Shown piece by piece: positions 1 to 13,773 of a stretch of DNA of 64,000 nt. Source of the DNA: Utricularia gibba (lineage: Eukaryota; Streptophyta; Magnoliopsida; Lamiales; Lentibulariaceae); contig CM007992.1 in assembly GCA_002189035.1 (NCBI GenBank), positions 930,001-994,000 of the forward strand, written 5' to 3'. Position 1 is the first letter of the stretch, and the number at the start of each line of letters is the position of its first letter. Made by a program: the position numbers and the translations under genes. Below the pieces are notes generated by a model. It saw only the letters and a program-made list of their open reading frames with translations. It was not told the origin of the DNA and made no database searches.

Positions 1-265
1 ATAAATCTATCAAATATAATAGTATTTTAAACATTCATATTCAAAATTTATGTTCCAAACAATTTTAATTTTAAATACATTATATTTTTTTTATCTAAAT
101 ATAAATAATTTAAATACATTATTAATTATAATATATTATAGAATACATCCTAAAATATTTAAATTGTTAATAATAAAAATGTAGAAAGCGAAAATATGAG
201 AATGAATTAGATATATATTAATAATTTTTTTAATTCATTATTTAATGTTGCAGGCACTAGATTTT
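1..265. other. AT-rich intergenic DNA, left edge
   Basis: No gene is visible. The segment is very AT-rich with short A/T runs, and it holds one copy of a short dispersed repeat at 91-123. It lies downstream of the gulonolactone oxidase-like gene, so its 3' UTR and polyadenylation region probably overlap the right part. Confidence 0.6.
91..123 (-). repeat. Dispersed AT-rich repeat, core copy 1
   Basis: This copy resembles the segment at 36731-36763: both have a TAnATATAAATAATT core followed by nAAATAnATnA. Related copies are at 36721-36760, 42061-42105, 40829-40860 and 51091-51130. The homology is seen by eye and is imperfect. Confidence 0.35.
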
Positions 266-2182
266 TCAAGCCGCAGGTGAATATTTGCAGACACGGGCAT
301 CTTCATAGATCAACCCTCGCCGGCAAAAGTATCCCTTCTCCGGCATGCAGTGGCGGTCCTCCGAGCAAATACATAGTCCTTCAAGTGCACACCCGTCTTC
401 CTTCGCTTCCTCAATGTTTCCGGCAGCCACTTCGCCGCCCCATCCTCCGGAAAATACTTCCGCCGGATCAATTTCCTTTTTCGCCGCCACAAACCTCCCG
501 AAATTCTCGTACTTGTTCTGCACTCCGAAAAACGCCACCCGTCGGTTTTTCGCCCAGTGCGGCTTCGCTGAGTATTTGAAAAACGCCATTTGCTCCACTT
601 CTTCCCACACATCTTCATTCAACCGCGGCGTCTTCCCGTCGTCAGCGCGGTAGTAATTGAAGTCGACGACGACGGAGTCCTCCGGGTGACCCAGGTACGC
701 GTCTGATTTTCCGATGAATCGGATGAGGAAGCCGTTATAGATATCGATGCCGCAGAAATTTTGTGGGTTCATGTCCCTCAATTTCTTCACGTCGCGAATG
801 AAGTCGCCGATTACGTTAGCTGGAAAAATCGCTGTCGATTCGTAGAAGAAAAGCCCTTTGAATCTGGGATCCCAAGCGCAGGCTGTTGATTTTGAATTTT
901 CCGACGAGTAGAGACAAGAACCAGAGGTTTGCATTTTCCCCTGTTTCCCAATTACAGGGTACCCTGTGAATCCCAAAAAGTTGTTCTTCAGTCCGTTTCC
1001 GATCAGCTTCTTATACGCGACGAACGCTTTAGAAAGAAGACATTTTTCTGCGGCTCTTCCGGCTGCCTCCGCCACCCTTTCTGTGAAAACATCAAACACT
1101 GGATTGAGTGAAACTTGGAACCAATGAACCGAAAGAGAGGTAGATACCTGAAGCTCGGATTCCTTCCGGAATCTCCATTAAATTCGATTGAAAACCCACA
1201 AAATCGTTCTCCCCGTTCCCCGGCGTTTCCATTGGAACTCGCTGATCGTATCTGTAAACCGCCGTCTTCTCCGATGGGTACCACTGAATGTCTCCGAACT
1301 CATACTTCTTCCCGTGTTCTACTATTTTGTTCTCCATTCCCTCGTCGCTTGTAAAATTGAAAGACACGCTCCGTTTGAATGCCTTCTCCAATCCAAGCGT
1401 CACCTGAAAAAACCGCTTCTCCGATACTCGTGCGTGATTCGTAAAAAAGGAAGAGATATCGCTGTATTTTGAAAACCAGACCTTAGAGATGACTCCAAGA
1501 ACTCCGATTGAAACCTTGGCTGCATTGAAAAGACTATCATTTCCATTCAGATCGATAATCCTCGCGAACCCATCTGATTCCATGCCAGGAACAATCAATC
1601 GGATTCCCAGAACGTGATCATGTAGGGCGCCGCCTTTCCCCCACCACGAGCTGCCGTGGGCTCCGGTGCTGATCGCCCCGCGACGCTGACACCTTCCCAG
1701 TACGGTGCCGCCACGAGGCTCAACCCCCTTTCCTCCACTCTGTCAATCAAATCGCGAATTCCGACCCCGGCATCCGCCGTGACTCTAAGGTTCCCCACGT
1801 CGACGTCGATCCCAGAGTTGTATTTCGTCGTACTTATCAAGATCGCTCCTCTTCCATCGCCGGGATTAGAAGTCGGGCACGCGAGTTTGGGAATCGTATG
1901 GGAGAATCCGGAAACAACTTTCACTTTCAGTTTATTTCTCACTGCAGCCGCGACGGCAGACCGAAGCTCCCCCTCCGTCGTGGGGTAGAAGACGGCGGAG
2001 ACGAGGCAGTCTTTCCGATCACCCCAGACGCCATATGCGTTTCGAAGAATGCAGTCGGACCCCGAGCCCGAACCCGTCTCTTTGCTGCACGCGATCGGGC
2101 TCGCCGGCGGAATACACCCCACGAAATTCGATCCCCAAACCAAAATCAACACGACACACAGATTTCTGAAAATGAATCCCAT
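266..2182 (-). CDS. L-gulonolactone oxidase-like FAD oxidase, frameshifted
   Basis: The gene encodes a secreted FAD-linked oxidase of the plant L-gulono-1,4-lactone oxidase family, associated with ascorbate synthesis through the gulono branch. The start at 2182 (MGFIFRNL) gives a signal peptide; an in-frame ATG lies 8 codons upstream at 2206. The PCMH-type FAD domain is recognisable (YWEGVSVAG, then STGAHGSSWWGK), followed by the ALO domain (SACAWDP-like, PHWAKNR) and the Cys-rich tail CALEGLCICSEDRHC. Two things interrupt the frame. In the CCCC run at 1676-1679 one extra C (a G on the coding strand) is needed to continue VSVAG into ISTGAHGSS. A 49-nt GT-AG segment at 1099-1147 must be removed, with phase 1 joining codon G|TG. 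With both, the product is about 622 residues, slightly longer than typical members. It diverges from the malic enzyme gene. Family assignment is confident; whether the gene is intact is not known. Confidence 0.85.
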
Positions 2183-3657
2183 TTCCTCTTCCTGTCTCTC
2201 GTTCATTTTTGGTCAAAATAAATAGTTTTATTTAAAATTTGGAGTTTTTTTTTTTTTCAAAAAAAAAGTACGCGTGTAATAAAGAATTAGTGAACTCTCC
2301 CGGACAAGCTGACCGCGAAGGCAAGATTCCTATTTTATTCGAAAAAAAAAAACACAGTTGCTTAAGACAAAAGATAGTAATATAAAAATATTTATTAAAA
2401 TGGATATAAAGTCGTGTCTATAGATTATTTAAAATCGAATGTCTGATGGTTCATTGAAGGTTTGGTGCTCAAAAGATGACATTAATATTTTGCATTGACA
2501 CAGAGTAAATGTCAAACATTTTAAATAAGTGGAATGTTCCTCATCAAATTTATTATAGCATGTACAATATATATAATATAATTATAATTATAAGATATTT
2601 ATATGGATTTAAAATTAGAATTATAAATTATAAGATATTTATTTGATAGATTTAAATAAATCCGGAATTACATGGATTTTTTTACTTCCATGTATGGTGA
2701 TTTATTTAAAACCATACCCCTCCCATAATTTACTTAACACTACTTAATTCTACTTTTAATCCAATAACTAAACATTACTTAAAAAATTAATCTCAATACA
2801 TCAAATTTATTTAAACCTAAATAAATTAAACTCACTTTATCTCATTCCCATCATCAAAACACTAACTTAATGTATACTGATAAAAGATATTTATATATTT
2901 AGTATTTTAAGTTGGTATGAATGGTAAAATTATTCATTCAATATTTTAAATAATTATATAAGATAAATATTATTTAAAATTTATATTCAAAGTTAGATAT
3001 CTCAAAAATAAAAAAAATTTACTGATGAAATAATATTAAAATATTATTACTTCTCCAAAATCAATAAATACTTATTTTTCTTATTTTATTTGATTTGTAA
3101 TTAACATATTTGTTTTCCAATCACCTGTTGATTTATAAAATAATTACATGACTAGCTATATTTATCAAAATTCTGTATTTTTTAAATATTTTTATTAAAT
3201 ATAATGTTATTTTGAAAATAAATTTATGTATGATTTCAATTTTAAATATTTTTGGAAGGGAAAAAAATAGAAAATAGCATATTTGGAAGGGATTATATTG
3301 GAGTTGGCATAAGTGTATAGGTGCCTCTGTGGCTCTGTCTCTTTGTGCCACCGCGATTGCATTCGGCCATGTAGCTCCTAAAATGGCGTAACGTAAACCG
3401 AAACCAGAGACATGAAAGCGAAGGAAAGCTTCAAACTTTGCAACTTTCAAGCCCTGTGACTCTCGTTGGATCTCCATGTGTTTCTCACTACTCAAAATAA
3501 GCTTACGTTCGTCATATTTTGTACATGTGGACGCGGTTTCTGTGGGTTTCAGTTGTGTATTTCATCGACATTACTTTCTTTTTCAGTTTCAAGCATCGTA
3601 ACGCTTCTGTGGTTTTTTGATATCTCCAAATTTGGGTTACCCTTTTGACTGGTCGCC
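2183..3657. other. Divergent promoter spacer
   Basis: The spacer is AT-rich and lies between two divergent genes, so it should hold both promoters. The malic enzyme end (about 3300-3657) is more GC-balanced and probably carries its 5' leader. I see no RNA gene, no transposon coding sequence and no motif strong enough to name. Confidence 0.5.
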
Positions 3658-6972
<3,315 letters not shown>

Positions 6973-7524
6973 AGATGGCGATGCTCTTTCTTCTCTTATT
7001 CCCCTTGTTTTGCAATGCGCCAATAAATCTGCATGAGAAGGGCTTTCGTAGTTATGGCTTCTTGATCCCCCATTAAAAAACCAGGATGCAGAGTGAGCTA
7101 GAACCCAAAATGAAGGTCAAGCCCCGAAACTTGATTTTTCATCAGAAAGTAAAACAAATGAGTTTTTTTTTCGTGTTTAATAATTAATGAAGCTGAGATG
7201 CTACTGGGAGGAAATGTCAATAGCTGTTGTAGCTGATTGTGAGCTACTGGAGAGGATCTCGCCACACCTCGACTGTGTCCATGATTCTAGTGTGGAAAAT
7301 GACAAGAGGATTGGATGGCTACGACGGAGGAGAGAACCACTCAATCAGAATGACATCCGAGCCGCACTGCCACCGTACAAGGGGCTCCGTGCCATGTACA
7401 ATCACCATTAACAGCTCTATCAATACAGTCATACATGGAAAGGAAAGCAAAGCACAAACTACGATGCATTTCCAACATCTACTGCACAAGAGAGGGTTTT
7501 ACCGGAGAGAAGACGTGTTTATTC

Positions 7525-7804
7525 TCATTTGCAACAACACTTTTCTGTTATCCTGGGATTCCGGTGAGGAAAAAAACCCAGAGCTGGGTCGTCCCCGTCG
7601 GAGAATGCATCTTCTTTGGCGTTCACAGAATCCCCCTCGGAATACCCGCCAACGAATTCCTCCTGATCACTATTCCGAGAATCAGTTCTCCCCAAACACA
7701 GAAATACCACTCCTACCACCAGTTGTCCCGGTCTGACTCCGGCCCTTCACCGGTTCGTCGAGCCACTCCGGTTCGAAAACGCAGGCCCAGAATGACCGAC
7801 CATT
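7525..7804 (-). other. Unassigned GC-richer block, possible decayed coding sequence
   Basis: The minus strand has an ATG at 7804 (MVGHSGPAFSNRSGSTNR, then stop). A second open frame below it holds the acidic stretch EEFVGGYSEGDSVNAKED. Composition resembles coding DNA and contrasts with the flanks, but no single frame runs through and I recognise no family. It could be a frame-broken small gene, part of an unseen spliced gene, or chance. Confidence 0.2.
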
Positions 7805-8781
7805 GACTCGATTGCAACGACATTTCCTTTAGTAGTTTTTTATTTGTATTCACATAAAAATAAATAATATTACTGTGAAAAGTATTATTTATTATTTAAT
7901 TCATTTTTGTAAATTTTTCACAAATTACCCAATTTAAATTCCAAAGTTATCCCTAGGGCTACTAGTGTCAAGACTTGAGGGCTGATTTGTTTAAGGATCC
8001 TGCAATTTATTGCCCAAATTGATTTCATAATAAATAACAAATATTCTCAAAATTAGTGATTCCTAGGTTTTGATTTTGATGATTTTAATCTCTATTTGAT
8101 TCTTTCAATAAATTTTTCTAATAAACAGAACTTGAATCTTATCATTTCTAAATTTCTATTTTTTTTAATCATAAATATTTAATAATTAAATCAATTTAAA
8201 AAAATCGTTCCAAAAAAACCCAAGGTTGAACTTAAGATTCGACCCAATTCAATTCGAATTCATGATTGTTTAGGTTTAGGTTCAATATTTTTTAATAATG
8301 TTTTATTTCTTGTAATATATTGTATATATTCTGTTTTCTTAAAATCTTAAAACGATTCTGTTTAATTTTTGAACGTTTTAACCTTTAACTGTCTGTAGTA
8401 AAATCAGAAATTCACATTCTATATTAACTTCAGAAATTATTAAATTTCTTGTATATATGTTTCATTAATTTTATAAGAAATTGATTTCAAAAATTATACT
8501 ATTTATATATTCTAAAATATAATTTATATTATAGCATTAAATCATATAATAATTTAACACATTAAATTTTACAATATATATTTTATTTTATTGAATTTTA
8601 TAATTTAAAAATAATTTTATTTATATAATTTTAAAATTAATTATATTCTGCATAATATGAATTGTAACTTCAAATTATAGAATATACCCATTAACAATAA
8701 ATTGAATTGAATTCAATTTATTATTAAAAAAAATCAACCTCAACTCGATTTTAAAATATTGTTGGAAATCACATTGTTAGA

Positions 8782-9075
8782 CTAGTTCATGGGTGGCGGT
8801 GGGCGAATCGGATCCACTTCGGGGCTGATCTTTGAAACCCGAGACGACTCTTGGATTAGCGACAGGGCACCGCAGATCCCGAGTAGAAGGTACGCGCTTC
8901 CTACTCGGTCTTGTTTTTTCAAAGCAAGGAAATGAAATGAATGCAGCAGGAGCCCAAGCAGCGCTGTGGCTGGCAGCAGCACATCAGCATTCAGCCCTTT
9001 GCATTTGAACTGACAAAACCAAGACTTGTATGGATTCACCAACACACCTTTGAGCTGAATGCGAGTGAACGCCAC
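8782..9075 (-). other. Unassigned 97-codon open frame
   Basis: This is a single open frame on the minus strand with a hydrophobic middle (VLLPATALLGLLLHSFHFLAL) long enough for one membrane helix. Its local GC content is above the flanking DNA. I recognise no family, and no splice partners are evident. It lies about 1 kb upstream of the HD-ZIP IV start, so promoter or leader sequence is an equally good reading. Confidence 0.2.
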
Positions 9076-9189
9076 AAGGGTAACGAGTGTTTATGATGCA
9101 ACCACATTCCTTTGTTTTGTTTGCTGTCTACAGTGCAGATGACATTAATGGTTGTTCCTCGTAAGTTTTTGAAAAAAAAAAAAGATGGG

Positions 9190-9210
9190 TGGAATGGAAT
9201 GGAATGGAAG
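9190..9210. repeat. Short GGAAT tandem repeat
   Basis: About four imperfect copies of GGAAT lie in the region upstream of the HD-ZIP IV gene. Confidence 0.6.
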
Positions 9211-10124
9211 GAAGCCTGTGGGGAATTAAACACCAGGTACCAACCCCCATGCCATTTCCCGTTGCAGCTGTAGTTGTAGTGAAGTAAATAAGCAACACCA
9301 CCTCCCCTTTCCCCACTCGCCATTAATGATTTCCCATCCTCTCTGCAATAACTCCACCTCTCTCTGCACTGTAAATTCTAACATCGTCTTCTTCTTCTTT
9401 CTTCTTCTTTGAAATCTTTTCCTTCCTTCTTCAGTTGCAGCTTTCTTGCACCCCTGCGTGCCATGTTAGTTTGGATCTGAGTCTCACAAAACCCTAATCT
9501 TTGTCATGCGGATCCATTAGGGTTTTGCTGTTCTTCTCCTTTTTTTTGTTGGGTTGTGCGGATTTGGTTAGTTTTCGTTTGTGGCAGTGAAGAAAGATGG
9601 GATCTCTGAGTAATGTCAAAAAAGTTTTCCCTTTTCTCCTTTTAGCCTTTTAGGCACGTTAGTGAATTCTCTCTTTTATGAAATCTCGTAACAAAACAAA
9701 AAAGTGCGTGAAAAATAGTAGAGACAAAAGAATCATCTCATTCTTCAAAACCCAACCAGGGTTTCTGATAAATCTTCTCATAGAATCCGATGCCGTTGAG
9801 TTTCCCGGTCGACCGGCAAAGCTTATCCGCCAACTAATACGTCGCCTCCGGTGAGTGCCTTTACACGTTACTTCAAGTATATATAAACATGTATACCTTT
9901 TTACCTTCCCCCAACTCTACTGTTCTGTTTGTACATTTTTAATCTTCGCCAGCCCTCTCATTTTCACCACTAGGGTTAAGTGAAAATAAAGTTACCCACC
10001 CAAACCAAGGAGATCTGTACCTCAAAGTTTACACCTTTTACATTTTCAAACCAAAAATCAAATATGTAGCCTTTCGAGTTACTGAAATTTTCTGCTGCTT
10101 TCTTTAGTTGTTCCTGCGGGGGAA

Positions 10125-13100
10125 ATGTTTCAGCCGAGCATGTTTGATAGCCTGGGCAGCCATCACCAGCTGCATAAGGCTCCAGAGAATGATCTGGATT
10201 TAATAAGAGGCGATGATGAGCACGAGAGCAAATCAGGTACCGATATTATGGACGGTGAAGATGGTAAAGATCCAAATCAACGCCCCAGCAAGAAGAAGCG
10301 TTATCATCGCCATACACAGCATCAGATCCAGGAAATGGAAGCGTAAGTTGATTTTTTTTGCTCATGAAATGAAGTCACTGTAAACTTGGGCGTTGTCTTA
10401 GAGAAACGTACGCTAATTTGCTGTTAGAATGAAACCCTGAGGTTACTCAGATGTCGATTGCTGTGTTATGAGTTCTTGCTTGCTATGAAAAAAAACAGCA
10501 TCCGTTTGTCGGTAGGCCGGTCAGCAGTTCCTGTAGTTGGGATATGAAAAATTATGTTCAGGTTTTGGTGTTTCCGTTAGGGGGTTCTACATGTTATGAA
10601 GTGAAAATGTATGCTCGTAAACACATCAACCAGCCTGATTTCCAAGAGGAAAAATCTGAAGAAGGGAGCTTTGTGTTCTGTGTGCTTGTTGTGGCAGGTT
10701 TTTCAACGAGTGTCCCCATCCGGACGATAAGCAAAGGAAGGATCTTGGTCGGAGGTTAGGGTTGGAGCCTCTGCAAATCAAGTTTTGGTTCCAGAATAAA
10801 CGCACGCAGATGAAGGTGACATGCTTAGGTTACTTTTGGCAATTTCAATCACGTTTGCATGTTAACTTGTTGCTAATAGTGGTTTTGATGAACTATGTAA
10901 AGGCTCAACATGAACGCCATGAGAACTCGCAACTGCGATCAGAGAACGAGAAGCTTCGAGCGGAGAACATACGTTACAAGGATGCATTGAGCAATGCTAC
11001 ATGTCCAAACTGTGGGGGCCAGCCACCATTGGGGAGATGTCGTTCGATGAGCAGCATCTCAGGATTGAAAATGTTCGCTTGAGAGAAGAGGTGTGCTTCG
11101 TTTCTAGTTCCATAGAAGTATACAATGTTGTTGTGCAAGGGTTTGTTGATCACAAATCATTGATTCACAGATTGATAGAATATCTGGAATAGCTGCAAAG
11201 TGTGTTGGGAAGCCAATGCTCTCTTATCCTCATCTCCCTGCTGGGGCAACTGCTTCTCTTGATCTCGGAGTAGGCAATTTTGGGCAGCAAACTGGATTGA
11301 CAGGAGAAATATTTGGTGCTGCTGATCTTCTTCGATCAGTATCTGGGCAAACGGAGGCCGACAAGACCATGATGATAGAGTTAGCTGTTGCAGCAATGGA
11401 AGAACTGATCAGAATGGCACAAAGTAGTGAGCCTCTGTGGGTTCCTGGACCAGACGGCCTGTCGGAGACTCTGAGCGAAGACGAGTATGTTCGCAGTTTC
11501 TCTCGAGGAATCATGCCTAAGCCGCTGGGGATGAAAACTGAAGCATCAAGGGAGTCAGCGGCTGTGATAATGAATCACATGAACCTCGTAGAGATCTTGA
11601 TGGATGTGGTGAGAAACATTGTCCGGCATCTGATTACTTGCTGCTGAGTAGCTTTTTAAGTTGTATAATCCTGTGTTGATGTGCAGAATCAATGGTCTAG
11701 TGTCTTCTCAAGCATAGTTTCAAGAGCAGCAACTATCGAAGTGCTATCCACAGGGGTTGCAGGAAACTATAATGGAGCTTTTCAAGTGGTAAAGAAACTG
11801 AGATTCTTCTCCTACTTCATCCTTTTCTGTCTCAAGCCAACTCTTAGGTTCTCTGAAATTTTTGTGATGCAGATGACAGCAGAGTTTCAGATGCCTTCGC
11901 CATTGGTTCCCACTCGTGAAAACTACTTTGTGAGATACTGTAAGCAACATCCGGATGGAACTTGGGCTGTCGTTGATGTTTCTCTGGACAATCTCCGATC
12001 AACTTCCCTTCCGAGATACCGGAGACGGCCTTCCGGCTGCCTGATCCAAGAGCTACCAAATGGATACTCTAAGGTACAGGCCCTTGATCAGAATGATTAT
12101 CCAACATCTTAGGAAAAGCCATCAGTTTACTGATTAAGTGTCTTCATTTCAGGTTACTTGGGTAGAACATGTTGAGGTCGATGATAGAGCGGTTCACAGC
12201 ATCTACAAGCTCCTAGTCAACTCCGGACTTGCCTTCGGAGCAAAACGGTGGGTGGCAACCCTCCGGAGACAGTGTGCACGTCTCACAAGCTTCATGGAAA
12301 ATCACATTCCTGCTGGAGAAGTTGGTGGTGGTAAGCAGTGAAATACATAACTTTGAAAACTTGCTATTTTATGTGATATGATGAAGGTTGCTCACTAGAA
12401 TTCATGTCAACAGTGATCACATCCCCAGAGGGACGAAAGAGCATGCTGAAGTTAGCAGAGAGGATGGTGATGAGCTTCTGCAATGGTGTTGGAGCCTCTA
12501 CAGCACACACTTGGACAACGCTTTCTGGCAGTGGAGCTGATGATGTTCGTGTCATGACTCGCAAGAGCATCGATGATCCTGGCCGCCCCCCGGGCATTGT
12601 TCTCAGTGCAGCAACTTCATTCTGGATCCCTGTTCCTCCCGCTAGAGTCTTTGATTTCCTCCGAGATGAGAATTCCAGAAGCGAGGTTCCCATAGCAGAA
12701 TACATAACTCATCTTTTCTTTCATGCTGAATATGCACTTACTTCTGCTGCACCTTGTAGTGGGATATTCTTTCAAATGGTGGCCTTGTTCAAGAAATGGC
12801 GCACATCTCCAACGATCGTGATCCTAACAATGCTGTCTCTTTGCTCCGTGTCAATGTAAGCATCTCTGCTTCTTGTATTCCACAATGATCAAACTAATGG
12901 CAAGCAACTTTGTCAAATGCAGAGCACCAATTCAAGCCAGAGCAACATGCTGATACTTCAAGAGAGCAGCACTGATTCAACAGGCTCCTATGTCATTTAC
13001 GCCCCAGTTGATATCGATGCAATGAACATGGTTCTTAGTGGGGTGATCCTGACTATGTTGCCCTGCTTCCATCCGGATTCGCGATACTCCCCGATGGGCC

Positions 13101-13287
13101 TAATGGACCAGCAGGTGGTAACCCCGATGTTGGCTCCGGTAGCTCCTTGCTCACCGTCGCGTTTCAGATTCTCGTTGATTCCGTACCTACTGCAAAGCTG
13201 TCTTTGGGTTCAATTGCAACTGTCAACAACCTCATCAAGTGTACTGTGGAGAGGATCAAAGGTGCTGTCCTCTGTGATGGAGCATGA
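10125..13287 (+). CDS. PDF2: HD-ZIP class IV homeodomain factor, ATML1/PDF2 clade, two frameshifts
   Basis: This is a nuclear transcription factor of the epidermal (L1 layer) identity clade. Exons are 10125-10342, 10698-10815, 10903-11090, 11171-11608, 11687-11788, 11873-12073, 12153-12330, 12414-12685, 12760-12855 and 12923-13287. Order of domains: acidic N-terminus ([17 protein letters not shown]); homeodomain about residues 55-114, split by the first intron ([10 protein letters not shown], then [12 protein letters not shown]); zipper-loop-zipper with the CPNC cysteines near 146-149; START domain (NQWSSVF to the VITSPEGR region); and a C-terminal part ending in CDGA. Two single-base losses break the frame. 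At GGGGG 11014-11018 one G restores [18 protein letters not shown] and makes that exon 189 nt, as phase requires. At GGGG 13040-13043 one G restores [16 protein letters not shown] and the normal end. The repaired product is 725 residues, close to the clade's usual size. Confidence 0.95.
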
Positions 13288-13773
13288 TCATGTTCTCTTC
13301 TGTTGTCCTTCGAGGTAAAGACCAGCTTCTACTGACGAAAATGCACCAAGTTTTGATTTTTCTGAAACCCTTTACAGGAAACATGAGTAAATTTGATGAA
13401 AACGCAGGACTTGTGGGAAATGGAGAGGAGAAGTCAAGAACGAACCTGGGGAAAGGTAATAGGTTCGGGCATTGACTCTGCAAAACGAGTGAACAAAGAT
13501 CATTGTGTTGTTTTCTCAATTGTATCATTGCGTTCTGTTGGGTTCTTGCACCTTAACTAGTAGCTAAAACAGAGCCTTAACTCTTGATCATTTTCTGCTT
13601 TTTTTTTCAATGCCAATTGAGCTAGTTAAACTTCATCATAATATTTTGGAAAAATCAGAAGCTATTTCCCTGTTCTGCCAACCGACGCAAATGTGAAAAA
13701 GAAGCAAAACAGAAATGACTTTATTCATGTGCTGAATCCAATGTATAAATAGATAGACAGACTGCAATCATTC
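13288..13773. other. Convergent 3' spacer
   Basis: This segment lies between the 3' ends of the HD-ZIP IV gene and the PPR336-like gene and should hold both 3' UTRs. No other gene is visible. Confidence 0.5.

Larger units (their letters stand above)
6973..10124. other. Spacer and HD-ZIP IV leader region
   Basis: About 6973-7200 is the malic enzyme 3' region. Then follow a GC-richer block (7187-7806), AT-rich DNA (7810-8760), a second GC-richer block (8780-9080) and the leader/promoter of the HD-ZIP IV gene (about 9330-10124). The leader has a CTT-rich stretch near 9387-9412 typical of plant 5' UTRs. A leader intron is likely, because the start codon at 10125 follows a T-rich tract ending in an AG. 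No confident gene is assigned here. Confidence 0.5.

Noticed and set aside
277-653. Plus-strand open frames of 100-102 codons
   Set aside because: They lie opposite the C-terminal exon of the gulonolactone oxidase-like gene, whose product is conserved; the plus-strand frames resemble nothing.
3133-3495. Minus-strand 120-codon frame
   Set aside because: Its C-terminal half is low-complexity AT-rich translation, and it overlaps the expected malic enzyme promoter; no family resemblance.
7187-7806. Overlapping plus-strand frames of 74, 165 and 123 codons
   Set aside because: They have no recognisable domains, no consistent single frame and no splice support.
10544-10759. 71-codon frame
   Set aside because: It lies in the first intron of the HD-ZIP IV gene and runs into exon 2 in the wrong frame.
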